DNA of 64,000 nucleotides from Mycobacterium sp. MYCO198283. Its GTDB lineage: Bacteria > Actinomycetota > Actinomycetes > Mycobacteriales > Mycobacteriaceae. Under the pieces are notes generated by a model. That model saw only the letters and a list, made by a program, of their open reading frames with translations, did not search any database and was not told the origin of the DNA. The translations under genes and the position numbers were made by a program. Shown here piece by piece: positions 57,537-64,000 of the stretch. Numbering within the stretch: the first letter of the stretch is position 1; every line of letters begins with the position of its first letter. The DNA is taken from NCBI RefSeq assembly GCF_021213805.1, contig NZ_JAJQJI010000011.1, forward strand, positions 34,412-98,411, written 5' to 3'.

Positions 57537-59405
57537 GTGAGCGCACCCACCACCCGGCCGCCGGAATCCCCGGCGCCGACACCGCCCGGCGCGCGGGGAG
57601 CGACGGCGGTAGCCCTCACCCGCAGCAGCATCGCCAAGGCGAAACCCGTTGCGCCGCAGCGGCTCACCGGAGCGCAGGCCGTCATCCGGTCGCTGGAGGA
57701 GCTGGACGTCGACGTCATCTTCGGCATCCCCGGCGGCGCGGTGCTACCGGTCTACGACCCGCTGTTCGACTCGGTGAAGCTGCGCCACGTGCTGGTGCGC
57801 CACGAGCAGGGCGCGGGGCACGCCGCCAGCGGCTACGCCCACGCAACCGGCAAAGTCGGTGTCTGCATGGCGACGTCGGGTCCCGGGGCCACCAACCTGG
57901 TGACCCCGCTGGCCGATGCGCAGATGGACTCGGTGCCCGTCGTCGCGATCACCGGCCAGGTGGGCCGGTCGTTGATCGGCACCGACGCCTTCCAGGAGGC
58001 CGACATCTCCGGCATCACGATGCCGATCACCAAGCACAACTTCCTGGTGCGCAGCGGCGACGAGATCCCCCAGGTGATCGCCGAGGCGTTCCACATCGCC
58101 GCGTCGGGGCGGCCCGGCGCGGTGCTCGTCGACATCCCGAAGGACGTGCTGCAGGGGGAGTGCACCTTCAGCTGGCCCCCGGCCATCGACCTGCCCGGCT
58201 ACAAGCCCAACACCAAGCCGCACAGCAAGCAGATCCGCGAAGCGGCCAAGCTGATCACCGAGGCCCGCCGGCCCGTCCTCTACGTGGGCGGCGGGGTGAT
58301 CCGCGGTGACGCGTCGCCGGAGCTGCTCGAGCTGGCCGAGCTGACCGGCATCCCGGTCGTCACCACGCTGATGGCGCTCGGGGCGTTCCCGGACAGCCAT
58401 CCGCAGCACCTGGGTATGCCCGGCATGCACGGCACCGTCTCCGCGGTGGCGGCGCTGCAGCGCAGCGACCTGCTGATCACGCTCGGCGCCCGCTTCGACG
58501 ACCGGGTGACCGGCAAGTTGGACTCGTTCGCGCCGGAGGCCAAGGTCATCCACGCCGACATCGACCCCGCCGAGATCGGCAAGAACCGGCACGCGGACGT
58601 GCCGATCGTCGGCGACGTCAAGGCCGTCATCACCGAGCTGATCGAGGCGCTGCGCAAGACCGGCACCGCGACCGCGAACCTCGACGACTGGTGGACCTAT
58701 CTGCGCGGCATCAAGGAGACCTATCCGCTGAGCTACCCGCCGCAGCACGACGGCAGCCTGAGCCCGGAGTTCGTCATCTCCAAGCTCGGCGAAATCGCCG
58801 GGCCGGACGCGGTGTACGTCGCCGGCGTGGGGCAGCACCAGATGTGGGCGGCGCAGTTCATCTCCTACGAGAAGCCGCGCACCTGGCTGAATTCCGGCGG
58901 GCTGGGGACCATGGGCTTCGCCGTGCCCGCCGCGATGGGCGCCAAGCTCGCCCGGCCCGAGGCCGAGGTGTGGGCAGTCGACGGCGACGGCTGCTTCCAG
59001 ATGACCAACCAGGAGCTCGCGACCTGTGCGATCGAGGGCGCGCCGATCAAGGTGGCGCTGATCAACAACGGCAACCTCGGCATGGTGCGGCAGTGGCAGA
59101 CGCTGTTCTACCAGGAGCGCTACAGCCAGACCGACCTCGCCACGCACTCGCAGCGCATCCCGGACTTCGTCAAGTTGGCCGAGGCCCTGGGCTGCGTGGG
59201 CATGCGGTGCGAGCGTGAGGAGGACGTCGAGGACGTCATCAACGCCGCGCGCGAGATCAACGACCGGCCGGTGGTCATCGACTTCATCGTCGGCGGCGAC
59301 GCGCAGGTATGGCCGATGGTGGCGGCCGGCACGAGCAACGACGAGATCCAGGCCGCGCGCGGCATCCGGCCGCTGTTCGACGACGACTCGGAAGGGCACG
59401 TCTAG
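57537..59405 (+). CDS. ilvB: Acetolactate synthase large subunit
   Basis: A 622-residue ThDP enzyme matching IlvB1. The ThDP-activating glutamate is Glu90 in VRHEQGAGH, with GTDAFQEADI, a FAD-binding middle domain and the ThDP-Mg motif AVDGDGCFQMTNQE...NNGNLGMV. It condenses pyruvate (or pyruvate and 2-ketobutyrate) in the first step of valine, leucine and isoleucine synthesis. GTG 57537 is chosen by similarity to MSAPT... of the orthologue and a GACGAGGAA site. Transcription is under the leader attenuator; ilvN follows after 2 bases. Confidence 0.96.
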   Translation: MSAPTTRPPESPAPTPPGARGATAVALTRSSIAKAKPVAPQRLTGAQAVIRSLEELDVDVIFGIPGGAVLPVYDPLFDSVKLRHVLVRHEQGAGHAASGYAHATGKVGVCMATSGPGATNLVTPLADAQMDSVPVVAITGQVGRSLIGTDAFQEADISGITMPITKHNFLVRSGDEIPQVIAEAFHIAASGRPGAVLVDIPKDVLQGECTFSWPPAIDLPGYKPNTKPHSKQIREAAKLITEARRPVLYVGGGVIRGDASPELLELAELTGIPVVTTLMALGAFPDSHPQHLGMPGMHGTVSAVAALQRSDLLITLGARFDDRVTGKLDSFAPEAKVIHADIDPAEIGKNRHADVPIVGDVKAVITELIEALRKTGTATANLDDWWTYLRGIKETYPLSYPPQHDGSLSPEFVISKLGEIAGPDAVYVAGVGQHQMWAAQFISYEKPRTWLNSGGLGTMGFAVPAAMGAKLARPEAEVWAVDGDGCFQMTNQELATCAIEGAPIKVALINNGNLGMVRQWQTLFYQERYSQTDLATHSQRIPDFVKLAEALGCVGMRCEREEDVEDVINAAREINDRPVVIDFIVGGDAQVWPMVAAGTSNDEIQAARGIRPLFDDDSEGHV

Positions 59406-59407
59406 CC

Positions 59408-59917
59408 ATGGCCGTCACGACGCACACGCTGTCCGTCCTCGTCGAGGACAAGCCGGGTGTCCTGGCCCGGGTGTCCGCGCTGTTCTCGCGGCGCGGGTTC
59501 AACATCGAGTCGCTGGCCGTCGGCGCCACCGAGCAGAAGAACATGTCGCGCATGACGATCGTCGTGTCGGTCGAGGACTACTTCCCGCTGGAGCAGATCA
59601 CCAAGCAGCTCAACAAGCTCATCAACGTCATCAAGATCGTCGAGCAGGACGAGGACAACGCGGTGTCCCGCGAGCTGGCCCTGATCAAGGTGCGCGCCGA
59701 CGCCACCACCCGCGGCCAGATCATCGAGGCGGTGAACCTGTTCCGCGCCAAGGTGGTCGACGTCTCCGCCGAGTCGCTCGTCGTCGAGGCGACGGGGACG
59801 CCGGGCAAGCTGACGGCGCTGCTCAACCTGCTCGAGCCCTACGGCATCCGCGAGATCGCGCAGTCCGGCATGGTGACCCTGGCCCGCGGCCCCCGCGGCA
59901 TGGTGTCCGCGAAATAG
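59408..59917 (+). CDS. ilvN: Acetolactate synthase small (regulatory) subunit
   Basis: The 169-residue protein has two ACT-like halves. The first starts LSVLVEDKPGVLARVSALFSRRGFNIESLAVG, whose glycine and asparagine contacts bind valine. The second ends GIREIAQSGMVTLARG. It activates IlvB and confers valine feedback inhibition. ATG 59408 lies 2 bases after the ilvB stop, with GGAAGGG inside the ilvB end as ribosome site. Confidence 0.96.
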   Translation: MAVTTHTLSVLVEDKPGVLARVSALFSRRGFNIESLAVGATEQKNMSRMTIVVSVEDYFPLEQITKQLNKLINVIKIVEQDEDNAVSRELALIKVRADATTRGQIIEAVNLFRAKVVDVSAESLVVEATGTPGKLTALLNLLEPYGIREIAQSGMVTLARGPRGMVSAK

Positions 59918-59954
59918 TTCACGAAGCACCATCGATCAGGAAGAAGAAGCAACT

Positions 59955-60968
59955 GTGGCAGTTGAGATGTTCTACGACGACGACGCCGACCTGGCGATCA
60001 TCCAGGGCCGCAAGGTCGGCGTCATCGGCTACGGCAGCCAGGGGCACGCGCATTCGCTGAGCCTGCGCGACTCCGGCGTCGAGGTGAAGGTCGGCCTCAA
60101 GGAGGGCTCGAAGTCCCGCGAGAAGGTCATCGAGCAGGGCCTCGAGGTCGACACGCCCGCCGCGGTCGCGGCGTGGGCGGACGTGATCATGGTGTTGGCG
60201 CCCGACACGGCGCAGGCCGAGATCTTCACGCGTGACATCGAGCCGAACCTCGACGACGGCGACGCGCTGCTGTTCGGCCACGGCCTCAACATCCACTTCG
60301 GGCTGATCACCCCGCCGGCGAACGTCACCATCGGCATGGTCGCGCCCAAGGGCCCCGGTCACCTGGTGCGCCGGCAGTTCGTCGACGGCAAGGGCGTGCC
60401 CTGCCTGGTCGCCGTCGAGCAGGACCCGAAGGGCGAGGGCCTGGCGCTGGTGCTGTCCTACGCCAAGGCCATCGGCGGCGCCCGCGCCGGCGTCATCAGG
60501 ACCACCTTCAAGGACGAGACCGAGACCGACCTGTTCGGTGAGCAGGCCGTGCTGTGCGGCGGCACCGAGGAGTTGGTGAAGACGGGGTTCGACGTCATGG
60601 TCGAAGCCGGCTACGCGCCCGAGCTGGCCTACTTCGAGGTGCTGCACGAGCTGAAGCTGATCGTCGACCTGATGTACGAGGGCGGCATCGCGCGGATGAA
60701 CTACTCGGTGTCCGACACCGCGGAGTTCGGCGGGTACCTGTCGGGCCCCCGGGTCATCGACGCCGGCACCAAGCAGCGGATGCAGCAGATCCTCGCCGAG
60801 ATCCAGGACGGCACCTTCGTCAAACGGCTCGTCGCCAACGTCGAGGGCGGGAACAAGGAACTCGAAGAGCTCCGTAAGAAGAACGCCGAGCACCCCATCG
60901 AGGTCACCGGCAAGAAACTGCGCGACCTGATGAGCTGGGTCGACCGGCCCATCACCGAGACGGCCTGA
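59955..60968 (+). CDS. ilvC: Ketol-acid reductoisomerase
   Basis: A 337-residue class I (short) enzyme: NADP motif VGVIGYGSQGHAHSLSLRDSG (in parts), GPGHLVRRQF, and Mg ligands in the C-terminal knotted domain (DLFGEQAVLCGGTEELV, ELKLIVDLMYEGGI). It rearranges and reduces acetolactate in the second step of valine/leucine/isoleucine synthesis. The GTG at 59955 has GGAAGAAGAAG before it; an ATG four codons later is possible. It is the third gene of ilvBNC. Confidence 0.96.
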   Translation: MAVEMFYDDDADLAIIQGRKVGVIGYGSQGHAHSLSLRDSGVEVKVGLKEGSKSREKVIEQGLEVDTPAAVAAWADVIMVLAPDTAQAEIFTRDIEPNLDDGDALLFGHGLNIHFGLITPPANVTIGMVAPKGPGHLVRRQFVDGKGVPCLVAVEQDPKGEGLALVLSYAKAIGGARAGVIRTTFKDETETDLFGEQAVLCGGTEELVKTGFDVMVEAGYAPELAYFEVLHELKLIVDLMYEGGIARMNYSVSDTAEFGGYLSGPRVIDAGTKQRMQQILAEIQDGTFVKRLVANVEGGNKELEELRKKNAEHPIEVTGKKLRDLMSWVDRPITETA

Positions 60969-60976
60969 CCGCTCGT

Positions 60977-61014
60977 GGGGCACCCGGTGTGACGACGGTC
61001 GCTCCGGGCGCCCC
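60977..61014 (+). terminator. Candidate terminator between ilvC and serA
   Basis: 60977-60987 pairs with 61004-61014 (10 of 11 pairs, one A/C mismatch), loop 16 bases. It precedes the serA -10-like TAGGCT at 61017-61022 directly, so ilvBNC and serA-leuB are probably separate transcripts. Confidence 0.45.
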
Positions 61015-61016
61015 GT

Positions 61017-61022
61017 TAGGCT
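61017..61022 (+). promoter_or_regulatory. -10-like hexamer (TAGGCT) for serA
   Basis: TAGGCT ends 7 bases before GTG 61030, just after the ilvC hairpin. Confidence 0.4.
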
Positions 61023-61029
61023 GACGCAG

Positions 61030-62616
61030 GTGAGCTTGCCTGTGGTGCTGATCGCCGACAAACTCGCGCCCTCGACGGTCGCCGCGCTCGGTGACCAGGT
61101 AGAGGTGCGCTGGGTGGACGGACCCGATCGCGAGAAGTTGCTGGCTGCGGTGCCCGACGCCGACGCGCTGCTGGTGCGTTCGGCCACCACGGTGGACGCC
61201 GAGGTGCTGGCCGCCGCGCCCAAGCTGAAGATCGTCGCCCGCGCCGGCGTCGGCCTGGACAACGTCGACGTGGACGCGGCCACCGCGCACGGCGTGCTGG
61301 TCGTCAACGCCCCGACGTCGAACATCCACAGCGCGGCCGAGCATGCGATCGCGCTGCTGCTGGCCGCGGCCCGCCAGATCCCGGCCGCCGACGCGACGCT
61401 GCGCGCACACACCTGGAAGCGGTCGTCGTTCTCGGGTACCGAGATCTTCGGAAAGACCGTCGGCGTCGTCGGGCTGGGCCGCATCGGGCAGCTGGTGGCG
61501 CAGCGGCTGGCGGCGTTCGGCACCCACATCGTCGCCTACGACCCGTACGTGTCGGCCGCCCGAGCCGCGCAACTGGGCATCGAGCTGCTGTCCCTCGACG
61601 ACCTGCTGGGCCGCGCCGACTTCATCTCGGTGCACCTGCCGAAGACGCCGGAGACCGCCGGGCTGATCGGCCGCGAGGCGCTGGCGAAGACCAAGCCCGG
61701 CGTCATCATCGTCAACGCCGCGCGCGGCGGGCTGGTCGACGAGGCCGCGCTCGCCGAGGCGGTCACCAGCGGGCAGGTGCGGGCCGCCGGTCTCGACGTG
61801 TTCGCCACCGAACCGTGCACCGACAGCCCGCTGTTCGAGCTGCCGCAGGTCGTCGTCACACCGCACCTGGGCGCGTCGACCGCCGAAGCGCAGGACCGCG
61901 CCGGCACCGACGTGGCGGCGAGCGTCCGGCTGGCGCTGGCCGGCGAGTTCGTGCCCGACGCGGTGAACGTCGCCGGCGGCGTGGTGGGCGAGGAGGTCGC
62001 GCCGTGGCTCGACCTGGTGCGCAAGCTCGGGGTACTGATCGCGTCGCTGTGCGATGAGCTGCCGGTGTCGCTGGCGGTGCAGGTGCGCGGCGAGCTGGCC
62101 TCCGAGGACGTCGGCGTGCTGCGGCTCTCGGCGCTGCGGGGGCTGTTCTCCGAAGTCATCGAACAGCAGGTGACGTTCGTCAACGCCCCGGCACTGGCCG
62201 CCGAACGCGGGGTCGACGCCACCATCGACACCGCACCGGAGAGTCCCAACCACCGCAGCCTGGTCGACGTCCGGGCCGTCTACGCCGACGGGTCCACCGT
62301 CAACGTCGCGGGCACGCTGTCCGGGCCGACGCAGGTGGAGAAGATCGTGCAGATCAACGGCCGCAATTTCGACCTGCGCGCCGAGGGCATCAACCTCATC
62401 ATCAACTACGTCGACCAGCCGGGCGCGCTCGGCAAGATCGGGACGCTGCTCGGTGCGGCGGGCGTCAGCATCCTGGCGGCGCAGCTGTCGCAGGACGCCG
62501 ACGGCCCGGGCGCGACCATCATGTTGCGGCTCGACCGCGACGTGCCCGCCGACGTGCTCGCCGAGATCGGGCCGGCGGTCGGGGCTGTGACGCTCGAAGT
62601 GGTGAACCTCGCATGA
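61030..62616 (+). CDS. serA: D-3-phosphoglycerate dehydrogenase SerA
   Basis: A 528-residue type I enzyme with substrate and NAD domains (VVGLGRIGQLVAQRLAAFG, NAARGGLVDEAAL, catalytic His in TPHLGASTAEAQD), an intervening ASB domain and a C-terminal ACT domain (INYVDQPGALGKIGTLLGAAGVSILAAQL in parts). It opens serine synthesis; the ACT/ASB domains mediate serine feedback. The path ends with SerB2 at 23703. Its TGA overlaps the leuB ATG. Confidence 0.96.
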   Translation: MSLPVVLIADKLAPSTVAALGDQVEVRWVDGPDREKLLAAVPDADALLVRSATTVDAEVLAAAPKLKIVARAGVGLDNVDVDAATAHGVLVVNAPTSNIHSAAEHAIALLLAAARQIPAADATLRAHTWKRSSFSGTEIFGKTVGVVGLGRIGQLVAQRLAAFGTHIVAYDPYVSAARAAQLGIELLSLDDLLGRADFISVHLPKTPETAGLIGREALAKTKPGVIIVNAARGGLVDEAALAEAVTSGQVRAAGLDVFATEPCTDSPLFELPQVVVTPHLGASTAEAQDRAGTDVAASVRLALAGEFVPDAVNVAGGVVGEEVAPWLDLVRKLGVLIASLCDELPVSLAVQVRGELASEDVGVLRLSALRGLFSEVIEQQVTFVNAPALAAERGVDATIDTAPESPNHRSLVDVRAVYADGSTVNVAGTLSGPTQVEKIVQINGRNFDLRAEGINLIINYVDQPGALGKIGTLLGAAGVSILAAQLSQDADGPGATIMLRLDRDVPADVLAEIGPAVGAVTLEVVNLA

Positions 62617-63623
62617 GGCTTGCGGTGATCGCCGGTGACGGCATCGGCCCCGAGGTGATCGGGGAGGCGCTGAAGGTGCTCGACGCCGTGCTGCCCGGCG
62701 TCGACCGCACCGAGTACGACCTGGGCGCCCGGCGCTACCACGCCACCGGGGAGACCCTGCCGGAGTCGGTGCTCGACGAGCTCAAAGGCCACGACGCGAT
62801 CCTGCTCGGCGCCATCGGCGACCCGTCGGTGCCCAGCGGCGTGCTGGAGCGGGGGCTGCTGCTCAAGGCGCGGTTCGCGCTCGACCACCACGTCAACCTG
62901 CGGCCGTCGAAGCTCTATCCGGGCGTCGCGAGCCCGCTCGCCGGCGACCCGCAGATCGATTTCGTGGTGGTCCGCGAGGGCACCGAAGGTCCCTACACCG
63001 GCAACGGCGGCGCCATCCGCGTCGGCACGCCGCACGAGATCGCCACCGAGGTCAGCGTCAACACCGCCTACGGCGTCCGGCGCGTGGTGCAGGATGCGTT
63101 CCAGCGGGCGATGCGCCGCCGCAAGCACCTGACGCTGGTGCACAAGAACAATGTGCTCACCAACGCCGGCAGCCTGTGGTCGCGCACCGTCGCCGAGGTC
63201 GGGCAGGAGTATCCCGACGTCGAGGTCGCCTACTCGCACGTCGACGCCGCGACCATCCACCTGGTGACCGATCCCGGCCGCTACGACGTGATCGTCACCG
63301 ACAACCTGTTCGGCGACATCATCACCGACCTGGCCGCGGCGGTGGCTGGTGGCATCGGCCTGGCGGCGAGCGGCAACATCGACGCGACCCGCAACAACCC
63401 GTCGATGTTCGAGCCCGTCCACGGCAGCGCCCCGGACATCGCCGGACAGGGCATCGCCGATCCGACCGCCGCGATCATGAGCGTTGCATTGCTGCTCGCC
63501 CATGTCGGCGAGGAGGCGGCGGCCGCGCGCGTGGACCGCGCCGTCGAACAGCACCTCGCGACCCGCGGCGACGCGCGACATTCGACGGCCGAGGTCGGCG
63601 AGCGGATCCTCGCGCAGCTCTAG
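62613..63623 (+). CDS. leuB: 3-isopropylmalate dehydrogenase
   Basis: The 336-residue beta-decarboxylating dehydrogenase has AVIAGDGIGPEVIGEALKVL at its N-terminus, VREGTEGPYTGNGG, VHKNNVLTNAGSLWSR (Lys for catalysis) and the NAD loop VHGSAPDIAGQGIADPTAAI. It oxidises 3-isopropylmalate in leucine synthesis, the pathway whose first enzyme LeuA is not in the window. ATG 62613 overlaps the serA stop, so SerA and LeuB are translated in a coupled way. Confidence 0.96.
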   Translation: MRLAVIAGDGIGPEVIGEALKVLDAVLPGVDRTEYDLGARRYHATGETLPESVLDELKGHDAILLGAIGDPSVPSGVLERGLLLKARFALDHHVNLRPSKLYPGVASPLAGDPQIDFVVVREGTEGPYTGNGGAIRVGTPHEIATEVSVNTAYGVRRVVQDAFQRAMRRRKHLTLVHKNNVLTNAGSLWSRTVAEVGQEYPDVEVAYSHVDAATIHLVTDPGRYDVIVTDNLFGDIITDLAAAVAGGIGLAASGNIDATRNNPSMFEPVHGSAPDIAGQGIADPTAAIMSVALLLAHVGEEAAAARVDRAVEQHLATRGDARHSTAEVGERILAQL

Positions 63624-63748
63624 CAATTTCCTGCGGACGCGCGACCGCAAACCCGGTGAATTTCCCTAAGCGGACGGCGACCGGCGAATGATGTCCCCGG
63701 TGACAGGTGTGGCCGAAAGCCTCGCGCCTTACGCACTACCCGAGCTCG

Positions 63749-64000
63749 TCAGTTGTTGGACGTCGGTCGGTTGGGCTGGAACGGTTCGTACCACCACCAG
63801 TTGGCGCGTTCTCCTGATGGCCCGTTCCAGGGTGGGATGTCGGGTGGGGGTTCGGTGGGTGGTCGGGCCAGTGATGTCGAGGTCAGTCGTCGTCCGGTGC
63901 TGTCGGTGACGATCGGGGTGGGTGCGGGTCCGGTGATGGTGATGTGGCCGCGGTGGTGCAGCCGGTGGTGATGTGGACAGAGCAGCACGAGGTTGTCCAG
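63749..64000 (-). CDS. HNH endonuclease of the REP13E12 (DUF222-HNH) family, C-terminal part
   Basis: Reading leftward from the window edge, the last 83 residues start with LDNLVLLCPHHHRLHHRG, the end of an HNH nuclease motif (NLVLLCPHHHRLHH), and finish WWYEPFQPNRPTSNN. Mycobacteria carry many DUF222-HNH proteins of the 13E12 repeat family, often at attachment-like sites and variable in copy number. The start and the DUF222 domain lie outside the window. It faces leuB, with about 125 non-coding bases between in which I see only a short TGCGG/CCGCA hairpin. Confidence 0.75.
   Translation of the reverse strand: MDNLVLLCPHHHRLHHRGHITITGPAPTPIVTDSTGRRLTSTSLARPPTEPPPDIPPWNGPSGERANWWWYEPFQPNRPTSNN

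Noticed and set aside
1..64000. tRNA, rRNA, CRISPR arrays, complete insertion sequences, toxin-antitoxin pairs
   Set aside because: Looked for on both strands while reading; none recognised. The only mobile-type features are the nrdE intein and the HNH fragment at the right edge.

Overview
The window is a high-GC actinobacterial chromosome segment. Protein content and gene order point to a rapidly growing mycobacterium (Mycobacterium/Mycolicibacterium). The order closely follows the M. tuberculosis stretch from about Rv3063 (cstA) to Rv2995c (leuB): cyp136, dinB2, nrdHIE, nrdF2, adhC, fecB, ctaD, serB2, echA17, the methylglucose lipopolysaccharide (MGLP) genes, fixAB, mnmA, ligA, gatCAB, pfkA, lppZ, ilvBNC, serA, leuB. 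Species was not determined and all orthology is from memory of the protein families.

Layout. 1-11 kb: the start of cstA, a sulfite-oxidase-like molybdoenzyme, two SDR enzymes, an aminoglycoside-phosphotransferase-like protein, a stand-alone LeuA regulatory-domain protein preceded by a leader peptide, CYP136 with a divergent TetR regulator, and a TetR-dinB2-ATPase operon. 11-19.5 kb: class Ib ribonucleotide reductase. nrdH-nrdI-nrdE and the separate nrdF2 carry the same pair of NrdR-like boxes, and nrdE is interrupted by a 408-residue intein with a LAGLIDADG endonuclease domain. 19.5-31.9 kb: adhC, fecB, ctaD, serB2, a divergent MocR (YczR)/YczE pair with a 48-residue ORF, then a tightly coupled ABC ATPase-Nudix-enoyl-CoA hydratase-methyltransferase-methyltransferase series. 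31.9-38.5 kb: a secreted TB22.2-like protein, a PQQ-repeat lipoprotein and MGLP assembly genes (acetyltransferase, GT4 glycosyltransferase, GH57 enzyme, methyltransferase). 38.5-57 kb: electron transfer flavoprotein, a GNAT/PlsC acyltransferase pair, sulfur and tRNA modification (cysteine desulfurase, MnmA), lipoproteins, DNA ligase, GatCAB and phosphofructokinase. 57-64 kb: the ilvB-ilvN-ilvC branched-chain amino acid operon behind a classical attenuator, then serA-leuB, and at the edge an HNH endonuclease fragment.

The most unusual features are two. First, there is a second branched-chain amino acid leader peptide (positions 3938-3985, containing Leu-Leu-Val-Val). It has its own promoter and mutually exclusive hairpins and lies just upstream of the gene for the orphan LeuA leucine-sensing domain. 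It resembles the ilvB leader (57381-57428) in length, codons and promoter layout. Second, the intein in NrdE lies exactly at a redox-active cysteine of the enzyme.

Many genes have a TANNNT -10-like hexamer 6-9 bases before the start codon, as expected for leaderless transcripts, which are common in mycobacteria. I saw no tRNA, rRNA, CRISPR array or complete insertion sequence. The only gene-free stretch over 300 bases is 11201-11645, upstream of nrdH.
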